Source: Lolium rigidum
Taxonomy: Eukaryota; Streptophyta; Magnoliopsida; Poales; Poaceae
DNA: 64,000 nt
NCBI RefSeq assembly: GCF_022539505.1
Contig: NC_061514.1
Coordinates: forward strand, 41,900,869 to 41,964,868
Reading direction: 5' to 3'
The translations under genes were made by a program, and so were the position numbers. Below the pieces are notes generated by a model. The model was not told where the DNA came from and did not search any database. It saw only the letters and a list, made by a program, of their open reading frames with translations. Shown here one piece after another: positions 10,957-23,400 of this stretch. How positions within the stretch are numbered: position 1 is the stretch's first letter; each line of letters opens with the position of its first letter.

Positions 10957-10985
10957 TTTATATATTGATTGAGTAATTCATAGTA

Positions 10986-11244
10986 CTCCCTCCGTCCTAG
11001 TTTATAAGTCACAATTTTTGAATATCTTGGCCCAAAGTACTAGCTGATTGGGTCTCATTTTCTCTCTCTTATTGGTGCATGCTGCCCCTTTCTCTCCCTC
11101 ATTGGTGCATGCATTCTCTTTCTCTCCCTCATTGGTGCATGCAACCCCCTTTTCTCCCTCATTAAATAAAATTATGCCTTAGAGGTGGGGGTTATGGGAC
11201 AAATAGTTTTTGGGAATATGCCTTACACTCTAGGACGGAGGGAG
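10986..11244. mobile_element. Stowaway MITE with internal minisatellite
   Basis: Terminal inverted repeats CTCCCTCCGTCCTAG (left) and its complement CTAGGACGGAGGGAG (right), with TA at 10984-10985 and 11245-11246. That is the classic Tc1/mariner-derived Stowaway structure. The centre carries three repeats of about 32 bp containing CTCATTGGTGCATGC (about 11058-11160). Non-coding. Confidence 0.9.
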
Positions 11245-11246
11245 TA

Positions 11247-12174
11247 CGATATAGATAAAATAGCTGTGTAGATAACACACAAACTATTTTAGAAGAATGG
11301 TCTTATTAAAAAATAATGACGTTTTAATTACCCTAACCGAAGAATTCCAGCATATCATTTGTTATCAATCCTACATAGCGAATTACGTATACAACATACT
11401 GGTAAAATTAGAAGGTGGTGTAATATTAAAAGTAAAATAAATAACTCTCCATATGGATCAAACTCAAAACGACATGTAATAAAAAAATATTCAATGGATT
11501 CATGTGAATCACAAATGACATACTTTGTAGTACATCCAATCCATCGTCAGTTAACTAACTTGTCTTTAGTTAGCAACACCTTCCTATTAAGAAACCACGT
11601 AAAGACCTTCACTTTTAATGAGACTTTGAATTTTCATAGGTGTTGAAGTAAATACTCGGCGTGTCCATTTAGAAAATCTGTGTACATGGATTTAACCGAT
11701 AATACTCTCGATTTAGTCAGGCTCTTTGAAAATATATTTGGCTCCTCCGTCAAATTAACCTCGGTAATCTCTCTACTAGGTTAGTAACGGTGATTGTTTA
11801 TGCTAGTTAACATCCTTCTAAATCCTATGTTTAGCGGTGAATTCAGTAACACAGCAGCAACAACAATGTTTTATACACACAATATTATAGGTATTGGGAT
11901 GAAATAGGGGCTCTGCATGACCAAGAGGATCCCAAAAACTGAGTACTTGGCCGTCACCCACAACAACCAAAAATCGATCGGAAAATTCTTATTCCATGCA
12001 CAATTTTAAAGTTGATAGCCCCGGTTCCATATCTGAAACCAGATGATTATAAAGTTCAAGCCATTCCTGTTTTCACCAACCTCTAAACACTAAGACTAAA
12101 GAGGAGTTTTCCATGCATAGGACACACTACATCATCACGACTGAAAGAAGCACCAGCACAAACCCAAGAAACCA
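11247..12174. other. Intergenic sequence, nothing recognised
   Basis: AT-rich, with only a 95-codon frame without similarity to anything I know. It may include the 3' tail of the neighbouring LINE, but no poly(A)/poly(T) tract or target duplication marks an end. Confidence 0.45.
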
Positions 12175-12877
12175 CTAGCCAGAGGGAATTTTTACACTTT
12201 CATCGACATTTTTAGGGTCTAGGTAGCCTTTTCCATCCCCAACCAGCATAAACGCATTCGCTTCTAGGGTCCTCACTAAGTCACCTATTGTGATCTTTAA
12301 AGGCTCCTCATATTCACGAGTTTGCTTCATCGCACAGACCGCCATTTCAATTCTCGTTGTCTTTTCGGGAGTTAGCCAGACTCCGGCCAAAATAGCGGAG
12401 ATCAAGCACGAGCTAATCTCTCCAAAGTGCTTACTATTTCCAACATCTTTCCTTTTTTCCTCCACTTTGAGAAATACGCTCCATTGAGCAAGGGTGTAGG
12501 ATACTTTTCTCCACAATACCTGCATTCCCACCCAAACGGTTCGTTTGAAAACTATGTCATTTTTGACTAACCAAATAATCCGTAAATTGGCAAAATTTAA
12601 CGTATTAGACAACAGATTTTTCTTCTTCTTACACCATAAGTCGGAAATATAAACTAAAGTTGAGGAGGGAGAGTTAATACCCATAACCCTCCTTATTTCA
12701 GACCAGATTTTTTAAGCTACAACACATTAAAATAAATAAATGGTTACACGTTCAAGTTCATTGCAAAAAACACATGTCTAGTCATCCACTGTCTGTCTTT
12801 TGACCAGGTTATCTCTAGCGAGAATCATGTTGTGCACCATTATCAATAGGAAGAAATGAATTTTCGGGGTGACTTTC
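12175..12877 (-). pseudogene. LINE (L1-type) ORF2 3' part: zf-RVT region
   Basis: On the minus strand the segment 12877-12690 encodes a decayed zf-RVT zinc-binding domain typical of plant LINE ORF2 proteins: PKIHFFL, HNMILARDNL, VKRQTVDD and CVFCNELE, with the usual spacing. The frame at 12684-12175 continues with a C-terminal tail (WLVKND, LAQWSVFLK). Stops and a weak frame break lie between the two. The 5' half of this same LINE is at 38576-39331. The LINE is cut at 12877 by the CTTTC-flanked Angela-like element. Across that junction the reading frame matches without gain or loss once one CTTTC copy is discounted. Confidence 0.8.
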
Positions 12878-14654
12878 TGTAGGGATACGTTGCATAGAAA
12901 ACAAAAATTTACCTACGGCGAGAACGCAATCTAAGCCAAGATGCAATCTAGAAGACGGGAGCAACGAGGGGATGATCGAGACTCACCCTTGAAGATTTCC
13001 AAAGCCTATAAGAGTAGGCTCTTATTGTTGCGGTAGACGATCACTTGCCGCTTGCAAAAGCGCGTAGAAGATCTTGATCACGGTGCCACAATCGGGCAGC
13101 ACCTCCGTACTCGGTCACACGTTCGGTGTTGATGAAGACGACGTCCTTCTCCCCGTTCCAGCGGGCAGCGGAAGTAGTAGCTCCTCCTTGAATCCGGCAG
13201 CACGACGGCGTGATGGCGGTGGCTATGGAGAACTCCGGCGGAGCTTCGCTAAGCGTTGCGGGAGAGGTGGAGGAGTGGGGCGGCTAGGGTTTGGGGAGAG
13301 GGGGTGGCCGGCCACTATGGGGTGCGGCCAAGCTATGGCTTTTGTGTGGCCGGCCCCCTCCCTTGGCCCTCATTATATAGGTGGAACACCCAAGAGTTGG
13401 TGTACAAGTCTTCGAATAAGACCCCAACCCAAAACCTTCCATGTGTAGGGAAACCTACCCAAGGTGGGATTCCCACCTCAAGTGGGACTCCCACCTTTCC
13501 ATGAGGGGGGGGGGTGGCCGGCCACCTTGGTGGAGTCCACCTTGGACTCCACCCCTCTAGGGTTGGCCGGCCATGGGTGGTGGAGTCCCTCCGGGACTCC
13601 GCCTTCCAAAGTGATTTCTTCCGGACTTTTCTAGAACCTTCTAGAACCTTCCATAAATGCACCGGATCATTTGCAAACTTATAAAATGACTTCCTATATA
13701 TGAATCTTATTCTCCGGACCATTCCGGAACTCCTCGTGATGTCCGGGATCCCATCCGAGACTTCGAACAAAAGCTTCGAACTCCATTCCAAATTCAAGTT
13801 CTACTATTACAACATCAAACCTTAAGTGTGTCACCCTACGGTTCGCGAACTATGTAGACATGGTTGAGTACTCTCTCCGACCAATAACCAATAGCGGGAT
13901 CTGGAGATCCATAATGGCTCCCACATATTCAACGATGACTTAGTGATCGAATGAACCATTCACATACGATACCAATTCCCTTTGTCACGCGATATTTTAC
14001 TTGTCCGAAGTTTGATCATCGGTATCACTCTATACCTTGTTCAACCTCGTCTCCTGACAAGTACTCTTTACTCGTACCGTGGTATGTGGTCTCTTATGAA
14101 CTTATTCATATGCTTGCAAGACATTAGACGACATTCCACCGAGAGGGCCCGAGTATATCTATCCGTCATCGGGATGGACAAATCCCTTTGTTGATCCATA
14201 TGCCTCAACTCATAATTTCCGGATACTTAATCCCACCTTTATAACCACCCATTTACGCAGTGGCGTTTGATGTAATCAAAGTACCTTTCCAGTATAAGTG
14301 ATTTACATGATCTCATGGTCATAAGGACTAGGTAACTATGTAACGAAAGCTTATAGCAAATAACTTAATGACGTGATCTTATGCTACGCTTAATTGGATG
14401 TGTCCATTACATCATTCATATAATGATATAACCTTGTCATTAATAACATCCAATGTTCATGATTATGAAACTAATCATCTATTAATCAACAAGCTAGTTA
14501 AGAGGCTTACTAGGGACTTATTGTTTGTTTACATAACACACATGTATCAATGTTTTGGTTAATACAATTATAGCATGGTATATAAACATTTATCATAAAC
14601 ATAAAGATATACAATAACCACTTTTATTATTGCCTCTTGGGCATATCTCCAACA
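12878..14654 (-). repeat. 3' LTR of the Angela/BARE-like element
   Basis: 1777 bp, near-identical to 36808-38570 apart from scattered substitutions and small indels, such as about 14 extra bases near 13209. The TATA box CCTATATAAT is at 13372-13381 on the minus strand. Frames inside the LTR are not genes. Confidence 0.93.
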
Positions 14655-14687
14655 GTCTCCCACTTGCACTAGAGTCAGTAATTTAGA

Positions 14688-16389
14688 TTACATTGTAAGG
14701 TACCTAACACCCATGGCATTACTGTGTTGGTCATGCTTTGCCCTAGGGAGAGCTTTAGTCAACGGATCTGCTACATTCAGATCAGTGTGTACTTTGCAAA
14801 TCTTTACTTCTCCATCTTCGATGTACTCGCGAATCGAATGATAACGCACCTTGATATGCTTCAGCCTCTTGTGTGACCTTGGTTCATGTGCATTGGCGAT
14901 GGCACCCATGTTGTGACAGTAGATGACTAGTGGGTCCAATGCACTAGGAACCACACCGAGCTCTACAATGAACCTCTTCATCCATACCGCTTCTGATGAA
15001 GCCTCTGAAGCCGCTATGTACTATGATTCTGTTGAAGACTTCGCCACCGTGCACTTGCTTCGAGCTTGCCCGGCTCTGCTGTAGGACCATTCAATATAAA
15101 CACGTACCCGGATTGTGACTTAGAGTCATCGGGATCGGTGTTCCAACTTGCATCGGTGTAACTTGTTACAACGAGCTCTTGGTCACCTCCATAACAAAGA
15201 AACATATCCTTAGTTCTTTTCAAGTACTTCAGGATATTCTTGACCGCTGTCCAGTGTTCCATTCCTGGATCACTTTGATATCTGCTAGTCAAACTAACAG
15301 CATGTGCTATATCCGGTATAGTACATAGCATGACATACATGATAGAGCCTACTGCCGAGGCATAGGGGATCTGACTCATCCTTTCTCTTTCTTCTGCCGT
15401 AGCCGGACCTTGAGTCTTACTCAAGACCTTGCCTGGTAACATAGGTAAAAATCCTTTCTTACTTTCGTCCATTCTAAACTTATTTAGAATCTTGTCCAGG
15501 TATGTACTCTGTGATAACCCTATTAGATGTCTTGATCTATCTCTATAAATCTTGATGCCTAATATATACGATGCTTCACCAAGGTCTTTTACACTGCTTA
15601 ATAGTTCTATATCATTCCCAATCAATAATATGTCATCTGCATATAATATCAGGAACGCTACAGAGCTCCCACTCACTTTCTTGTAAATACAAGCCTCTCC
15701 ATGACACTGTATAAACCCGAAGTCTTTGATCACCTTATCAAAGCGTCGGTTCCAACTTCTCGATGCTTGCTTCAATCCATAAATTGAACGCTGAAGTTTG
15801 CATACTTTGTCGACATTTTTAGGATCGACAAAACCTTTGGGTTGTACCATATACAACTCTTCCTCAATGTCTCCATTAAGGAACGCCATTTTGACATCCA
15901 TCTGCCAAATCTCATAATCGAAAAATGCAGCTATTGCTAACAAAATCCTCACAGATTTCAGCTTCGCTACAGGTGAGAAAGTCTCATCGTAGTCAACACC
16001 TTGAATTTGTCGGAAACCCTTTGCGACAAGTCGAGCTTTATAGACAGTAATATTACCTCAGCATCTGTTTTTCTCTTGAAGATCCATTTATTCTCGACAG
16101 CCTTGCGGCTATCAGGTAAATCTACCAAAGTCCATACTTTGTTATCATACATGGATCCCATTTCAGATTTCATGGCTTCTTGCCATTTGTTGGAATCTGG
16201 GCTTATCATCGCTTCTTCATACGTCGCAGGGTCTTCATCATTGTTATCCACAATCATGACATTTAGACAAGGATCATACCAATCAGGAGTGGTACGTTCC
16301 CTTGTCGATCTGCGAGGTTCAGTAGCTATCTCGTTTGAAGTTTCATGATCATTATCATTAGCTTCCTCTGTTGCCGGTGTAGGCGGCAC
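14688..16389 (-). pseudogene. Angela/BARE-like pol 3' half: integrase-RT linker, RT and RNase H
   Basis: 16389-15967 holds the linker and RT start (RRSTRERTTPDWY, WQEAMKSEMGSMYDN, KWIFKRK), then breaks frame. 15952-15014 holds most of the RT (WQMDVKMAFLNGDIEEELYM, SIYGLKQASRSWN, catalytic YADDILLIGND, then DASWNTDPDDSKSQSGYVF of RNase H). 14981-14688 holds the RNase H end (VADPLTKALPRAKH). The segment linking RT and RNase H has lost bases, and a stop falls at the conserved EAEY position. A deletion also removes part of the RT around ELLSSVKDLGEA. It is much better preserved than the pol copy at 16501-21303. Confidence 0.9.
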
Positions 16390-16403
16390 AGGAACATCTT
16401 TCG

Positions 16404-16500
16404 GTTAATACAATTATAGCATGGTATATAAACATTTATCATAAACACAAAGATATATAATAACCACTTTTATTATTGCCTCTTGGGCATATCTCCAACA
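16404..16500 (-). repeat. Internal LTR stub (first 97 bp of an Angela/BARE LTR) with its own polypurine tract
   Basis: This is the same sequence as the first about 97 bases (minus strand) of both flanking LTRs. It is followed at 16501-16513 by the same PPT context GTGGGAGAC that borders the true 3' LTR. On the other side it is fused at 16403/16404 to the better-preserved pol half. Confidence 0.9.
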
Positions 16501-17650
16501 GTCTCCCACTTGCACTAGAGTCAATAATCTAGTTTACATTTGTAAAGATATAACACCTTGGCCTTCCGGTGCTTTATCATGTATTGCTCACGGGAGAGGT
16601 TTTAGTCAACGATTCTGACACACTCAGAAACGTATGTATTTTGCAATTCATTAGCGTCTTCACGCATCACTCATTTTCCAAATGAGTCGGCATTAAATAT
16701 GTTTGGTCTTCTGGTGGAACCTTAACTCCGCGGTCTGAAATATGTCACTAATATTGTCACATACAATATAGCTTTAAAGTTCTGACACTATCGGAACTAC
16801 ACCAAGTTCTCAAAGAACTTCTCGACTCAACATCCTCAGTCATTGTCAAAACAATGTCATGCTTTGCCTATGTTTGTAGAATCCGTCACAATATTTAGAA
16901 CTCTTCTAAATCTAGCATTGTGTTACCTTTTAAACAAAACTTAGCCTAATTGAGATTTGAATTTCATTTTATACGTGACCAAACAAATATCGGTGCAACA
17001 CCTTACAGCGATTTGTTTGATATTACCTCATATAAAATTATATATATATATCCTTGGTTCTTCTAAAGTACTCAAGGATATTCTTATTGTCGTCCAATGA
17101 TCATCACATGAATCATTCTGGTATATGCTCATAACATTTTAGAGCACAGGACATCTGATTGTGTACATATTATTCGTGATCCATAATCACTTTTGTGTTT
17201 TTTCTCATTGAGTGTCAGATACACTCAAGTCTTGTTAAACCTTCACATGACAAGAACATTTTCTTAATATTTCTATATTGAACTATTTCTTATTATGTGT
17301 CTCAATCTATCTTCATAGATCTTGACACTAAATATGTTTCAGTCCATATCCTTTCATTGAAGTTAATTCTCAATGAAACCTTTTATAATCAAGTATATAA
17401 TTACATCATTTATAACCAACTATATGACATCTACATAAAGTATTATAAATATGTCTCAGCGCTCCCACTTAATTTCTTGCAAATGCAAGCATGTTCACCG
17501 TTTCTGATGAAATCCAAAACTCTTTGACTATTTCATCCGGTGAAGATTCCAACTCCGCGATACTCACTTCATCCAATTGAAGTTCGTATACCTATCTAGT
17601 ATTCCACGGACTAGCAAAACAATTGGTTGTATCTTGTATACACCTTTAAT

Positions 17651-19489
17651 GAGAGTGGATTTAGTGACCGGGTGTATACGTGAGCACGCGGTCATCACCG
17701 TTGGATTCGCTTTAAGATGCTACCTCACAAACGGAGGCCAAACGATTCTGTGAACTTTCTATCCATCGCTAGCATGCATGCCTGAGTAGTAACAGCCAAA
17801 GTGTCTGGGACCCATTTCGTGTGAAGAGATTAAGAAAAGGAAGATGTTGATGTAGCGATTTCTATCTCAGAAATCCGGTGCTCTTCTCTCCAGACCACCA
17901 CAGAAACCGACGGCAGCTACGCTCCGGGACGGGAGGCCGGTCGCCGGCGCCGCGTACGCATCGGAATCCTTCCTCCACGCCAGCACGCGTCCGCAGGGGA
18001 AGCCGCCGCCGGGCACACTCTGGGTAGGGGAGGCCGCAGTCGTCGAACGAGTGCGCGAGGAGGCGCCCATCTGGGAGATGGAGGAACGCGTTCGTCCTCA
18101 TCCACATCAGTGTTCCCTTCCCTGTGTGGCCTTTTCTCTCTCGCTGACACAATGCAAGCAATTCGGCAAGCAGAGAACCGCATCAGGCAAGCATGAAGGA
18201 GACAATCAATTATGATTCATGAATACAACAGTTCTAAATCTGGAGAACGATGAACAAAAAAACGATGAAACAATGAAAAAAACTGCATCAAAAAAACAAA
18301 AAAAATTAAAAAATGAGTGGAGGGCGGATCCGTTGCGTCGCTGGAATCATCTCCACTAGCAGGACGAGTAGATGGCGTCGCTGGAGTCTTCTCCTCGACC
18401 CAGGCTCGAGCTAGATGTGTAGGTGGCATCGCTGGAGTCTTCTCCTCCACCGGGGCTCGAGCTCGGGGGAGCCATCTACTCGTACATCCATCTTCCTTAG
18501 CGACGTGTAGCCAGGAGCCCAGGGGCGAGCAACAATTGTCATAAAAAAACTCAGTTTGAGAAGAAACACACGATTTCAGTACGTCCAATTTCAGCAGCCA
18601 AAAAATACTTCAGTTCAAAAGCAAAACTGGGACAACGGGCGGATGGGCAGCGGACGGAGCTGTCACAGCGGGGCGGAGGGACCTGTCGGAGTGGCGGGCG
18701 GAGGGGCCATCGGTGGAGCTCGAGCCCCTCCCGTGCCCGCAGCGGCAACGGCGAGAGAGCGGAGAACCTGCGCGGGATGCCGCAGCGTCCCCATGGCCTT
18801 CCGCCTCGGCGAGGTATGGGGAGAGGAGCTTAGGGCCGCGCTGTCGCCGTGACCCTGGCCGCTCGCCGGCAGTTGGTCGCGGTGACCCCGCCCCCTTCCT
18901 CCGCGTCCCTAGTGTCGCCCCCCTCCGCCAAAGCTGCATCTGCCGTGAAGGCCATGGTGATCTGGAGCTCGCTTGGGTGGATTGGGGGCAATCGGGTTGG
19001 GGGGATTGGGGGAGGTGGAGGAGAGGAGTCGCCTCCGGGGACGGCAATCCGATAGAGGAAACCCGGCGGCGGAGTTTGGTCCGGCACGCGGGCTCCATTC
19101 GCCTCCGCGCCGTATCACATATTTTGCGATGGAGCAGCAGGCCGCGCTGGCGCTCAACGTCATGCGGGTAGGCTCCCTCGCGGTCTCATCCGCCTCTCTA
19201 CTCCATGGATACAGAGAAAACACAAGATAAAAAGAGGATAAGCTGGCAGGAACGAGTGGACAGGAAGATGTGGTGTGGTGGGCCATGGAGGAGGACAGGA
19301 AAGTGAGCGATCGTCCCGGGAAGGATGAGCGTTTTCCATCGTCATTGCATACGCCAAAAATGCACTACTTTATGTCTGATACAGCTCAGGTGAGGGGTTT
19401 TCATCTCACTGACACCAAACGTCCGTTGGACACGTGTCAGTTAATCAGCGCGTGCTCACGTATACACCCGGTCACCAGGCTTCTTCCGC
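17651..19489. mobile_element. Mutator-like element carrying GC-rich gene-like fragments (candidate Pack-MULE)
   Basis: A 1.84-kb insertion in the decayed Angela/BARE RT. The TIRs share GTGACCGGGTGTATACGTGA plus GCACGCG (left at about 17664-17690; right as its complement at about 19450-19476). The 9-bp duplication ACCTTTAAT is at 17642-17650 and 19490-19498. The interior at 17880-19230 is far richer in GC than the surroundings and looks like host exon sequence. At 19129 an ATG opens MEQQAALALNVMR, followed exactly by a splice-donor-like GTAGGC at 19168. No MULE transposase is present. The captured genes are not identified. Confidence 0.75.
18320..18470. repeat. Degenerate minisatellite, about 60-bp unit
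   Basis: GCGTCGCTGGAATCATCTCC, GCGTCGCTGGAGTCTTCTCC and GCATCGCTGGAGTCTTCTCC recur at roughly 60-bp spacing inside the MULE. The repeat explains the local open frames on both strands. Confidence 0.65.
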
Positions 19490-21303
19490 ACCTTTAATAC
19501 ACACTTCTGTTAAGTAATGTATTTTTCCATCCTACTATCATATCTCATGAAAGAAATATGTAGCGATTACTAGAATAATCCACATAGACTATAAGCATTG
19601 CTACGGAAGATCTAATCTTATCGTAGTCAACTCTTTGAACTTTGTCGTAAACAACTTTTCGACAAGTCGAGCTTATTCAAGGATATTCCATCCAAGTCCA
19701 TCAATTTTATAGATCCATTTACTTTCAAAAAGTATTCATCTATCTTGGATTTCATGGCGTATAGCCATTTTAACGGAGTCAAGGCCCATCATAACTTCTT
19801 TGTATGTAGTTGGTTTATCATTGTTCAAAAACAATCCTTTGTTCACAAATCATTTATTTGATCACAAATTAAACCATACCTACAAGGTTCAATAAGTACT
19901 TCGATCTCCATGACTATAACATTTTGTAGACATGGGAGCCATGATCATCGTGGCCGCTTCCGGAACCAATTCCGATGCTGCGCTACTCTGATCATTATGC
20001 TCAGGATCATAAACCTTATCAAGTTCTATTGTCCTCCCACTCAAATACTTCGCTAAAAACAATTTCTTGGAAATAAGTAAGAAACATCGACAAACATTTT
20101 GTCTTTGTCTCCATAGTGGAAAGAATTCCCAATTAATTCTATGGGATAACCAACAAATACATTTATCCGATTTTGGTTGTAAACTTATTTACTTTATGCT
20201 ATGCATTCCAAAATTTAAGAAAGTACTATTAGGGTTCATACCCATGCCATAACTCGTATGGTGTCATTTCAACGGATCATGATGATGCTCTATTCAGTGT
20301 AAAAGCGGTAGTCTCTAAAGCATAATCCACAAAAATATAATGGCTTTATTTTATCTCATCATTAATCCAACAAGGTTTGGATACGTCTCTCGGATACTTC
20401 ATCATCACTATGATACTCCAAGAAACGTGAGTTGTAGAACAACTTCATAACTCTCTTAAATGTTCGCTAAAACTCGTAATTAAAATATTTCCACTATGAT
20501 CCAATCATAGATATTTGACTTTTCTATTACGATGATTTCCACTTCATGCTGAAATTTATTTGAATCTATTCAAATGTTTCAAACTTCTTCCTTATCGAAT
20601 ATATCCACATATATATACTCAATTCATTGTTGGAAGTTTTCATGAAGTAGAAGAATCTCCCGCACACAACTATGCCCAGTGAACCACATATATCATCATG
20701 TATGTTTCCACTAAGTTATTTGCCCGTTCAACTCTTGGCCTATGAACGGTATTTCAGTCATTCTCTTTAGAAAAATTTTGCAAGCGCCAAACTATTCAAA
20801 AATCGAATGACTCCAAAAATCCATTTGCATGGAGTTCCTTCATGCGTTCCTTTCTAACATGACCTAAATGGCGGTTTCACAAATAAGTGGAATTCAAATT
20901 ATTTGCCTTATGGCATTTTAGCGTCAGTGTTATGTATGTGTGTTTCACCATTAAGATTTATAATAACTTATCCATCATACATGGAGTAATGTCATAATTT
21001 GAACAACTCATTGTTTTTATTTGACCAGAGCAAAATAACAATTATTAAGTTCTTTATTATAAATTCTAAGGGCTAGGTAGTATGCCAACGATGAACATAA
21101 TAACACTTTATTTTGTTCCGGACGTGCATTCCTATCATATTCCTTGTCAGTCACTTAGGCCATTGTATTCTTGTATTGCGTTGTTTTGTATGACACTTCA
21201 TACCAACCAATATGGTACAAATACCCAAGAATTTCATTGTGTGACCAAACGAGGAATACATCCATAACATGTATATCACTTATATACACCTGAGCTAGAC
21301 TTT

Positions 21304-21921
21304 CTAGTCTTTTCTTTCTTTCTGCCAAAATATCTTTTGTAGTTTTATAATGGCGAAGAGTTCAGGTAACTCTTTGTTCATGTTCTGCATATTGTAATTC
21401 ATCACAAAGTTCTTGTAACTAGGTGACAGTGATTGAAGGACACGATTAATCCCTAGTCTGTTAGGAATCACTATTCCCAAGTCACTGAGTTTCTTCGCAT
21501 GCCCGGTCATGGCGAGCATGTGCTCACTAACGGAGCTGCCTTCTTCCATCATGCAACTGAAGAAGTGTTTCGATGCTTCATAGCATTCCACGGCCGCATG
21601 AGTTTCAAAGATATTTTTCAACTCATTGACCAACTCATGAGGATCGTGGTGCTCAAAACTTTTTTGAAGATCGGCTTCCAGACTACACAGGATGGCACAC
21701 TGAACTTGAGAGTACCGAGTTTTCCGAGTCGCGTAAACATTCTTTACTTCATCGGTTTCAGTTTCGCAGGAGGGTCACCTAGCGGTGCATCAAGCACATA
21801 TTGCAGGTTTCCGCCATTGAGGAAGATCCTCACATGACGGAACCGAGTCGGTGAAGTTGCTACCGTTGCTCTTAAGCTTTTCTTTCTCTAGGAACTGGTT
21901 AAAATTGATTGGGGACGCCAT
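21304..21921 (-). pseudogene. Angela/BARE-like gag
   Basis: The ATG at 21921 starts MASPINFNQFLEKEKLKSNG, the typical N-terminus of this family's Gag. A frame change follows around 21840-21640. The frame 21633-21304 then holds the UBN2-type gag core (FETHAAVECYEASKHFFSCM, EGSSVSEHMLAMTGHAKKL, LSPSYKNFVMNYNMQNM). No zinc knuckle is preserved downstream. In an intact element it would form the virus-like particle. Confidence 0.85.
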
Positions 21922-22841
21922 ATCTACAACATATATTTGCAATAGTTTAGACTAAGTTTATGACAAATTGAGTTCAAATTTTAATTTAACAAAATTAAAA
22001 ACTAGGTGAACTCCCACTCAAAACAATATCCCTCGAATTGTCTTAGTGATCACACGAAGCAAATCCACCACACCAAGTCCGATCATCACGAGATAAGATG
22101 TAACTTCAATGGCGAACACTCAAAGTGTTCATCATATCAATCATATGATTCATGCTCCACCTTTCGGTATCATGTGTTCCGAGACTATGTCTGTACATGC
22201 TAGGCTCGTCAAGGTCACCTTAGTATCCGCATGTGCAAAACTGGCTTGCACCCGTTGTATGCACTTGTTGAGTCTATCACACCCGATCATCACGAGATGC
22301 TTCGAAACGACAAGTCTTGGCAACGGTGGTACTAAGGATGAACACTTTATTATCTTGATATTTTAGTGAGAGGGATCATCTTATAATGCTACCGTCGCGA
22401 TCTAAGCAAAATAAGATGCATAAAAGGATTAACATCACATGCAGTTCATATGTGATATGATATGGCCCTTTTCTCTTTGCGCCTTTGATCTTCATCTCCA
22501 AAGCACGGACATGATCTTCATCATCAACGGGCATGATCTCCATCATCGTCGGCGTAGCGTCAAGGTCAATGGCGCCGTCTTCATGGTTGTTCACCTCATG
22601 TAGCAACTATTACAACTATTTTGAAATACTACTCAACATGAAATTTAAAGACAACCATAAGGCTCCTGCCGGTTGCCACAATACAATAATGATCATCTCA
22701 TACATATTCATCATCACATCATGGCCATATCACATCACCAAACCCTGCAAAAACAAGTTAGACGTTCTCTAATTTGGTTTGCATATTTTACGTGGTTTAG
22801 GGTTTTCGAGTGAGATCTAATCTACCTACGAACATGAACCA
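21922..22841 (-). other. Angela/BARE-like untranslated leader, part 2
   Basis: Non-coding leader between gag and the Tat Gypsy insertion. It continues beyond the insertion at 36522-36807, where it meets the primer binding site. Only short frames occur. The AACCA at 22837-22841 is the target duplication of the Gypsy. Confidence 0.75.
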
Positions 22842-23400
22842 TGTCGTTGCCTAATCGACGATACCTCGGAGGAGGGATCCTCACGAGGGGGAGAAGAAGT
22901 AGGGGCCATAGGGCGGAGTGCACACGGGACGGTGGTACGCGAGTTACCCAGCTTCGGAACACCTGCACGATGACAGGGCCTACTCGCTGCTTGTCCGGAA
23001 TTATCCGGGCGCTTGCGCGTTGTTACAATGGTTGTGGTTGTGCCTCTAGGGCTCCCGGGATCCGGCTTATAAAGGCGCACGGATCTAGGGTTTACACGGA
23101 GAGTCCTAGCCGGAATACAAGTTGCCTAACTATGGTACAATATCTTGCCGTGTACGTCAAGGATCCGCCTTCCTTATGGCCATACTGGATCCGGATACTT
23201 TATGGGCCTCCACGGATCCGGCCTCCTTCGTAGGTCGGTTAGGATCCGGCTCCAGGTTCCTGGGCTGGACTTCATCCTTCTTGATCAACAGCAACTGGGC
23301 CGCCCGATGGGCCCCATGCCACCATCACCGTCTGTGGGCCACTCGGGCTTGCCGGATCTAGGCCACGTCGTTGATATACCCATAAAGTATACCCACAACA
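22842..23400 (-). repeat. 3' LTR of the Tat-like Gypsy
   Basis: Starts TGTTGTGGGTATACTTTATG on the minus strand. It is highly similar to 35961-36521. The polypurine tract abuts it at 23401-23412. Confidence 0.92.

Larger units (their letters stand above)
16501..21303 (-). pseudogene. Heavily decayed Angela/BARE-like pol (protease to RNase H)
   Basis: Aligned by eye, this stretch follows the same order as the pol at 14688-16389 but with many indels and no frame over about 75 codons. Matching marks include the RNase H/PPT zone (16501-16900), the CTCCCACTTAATTTCTTG segment near 17462 (RT), and ACAATTGGTTGTATCTTGTA (RT start) near 17618. It is interrupted by the MULE at 17651-19489; RT sequence resumes at 19499. 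It has no coding capacity. Confidence 0.7.

Noticed and set aside
13333..13797. 154-codon frame inside the Angela-like 3' LTR (repeated in the other LTR at 37140-37712)
   Set aside because: LTR leader sequence. The frame is conserved only because the LTRs are copies, and it has no start context or domain.
22842..23400. Plus-strand frames across the Tat-like LTR (22841-23233 and neighbours)
   Set aside because: Same frames recur in the other LTR at 35961-36521; non-coding LTR sequence.
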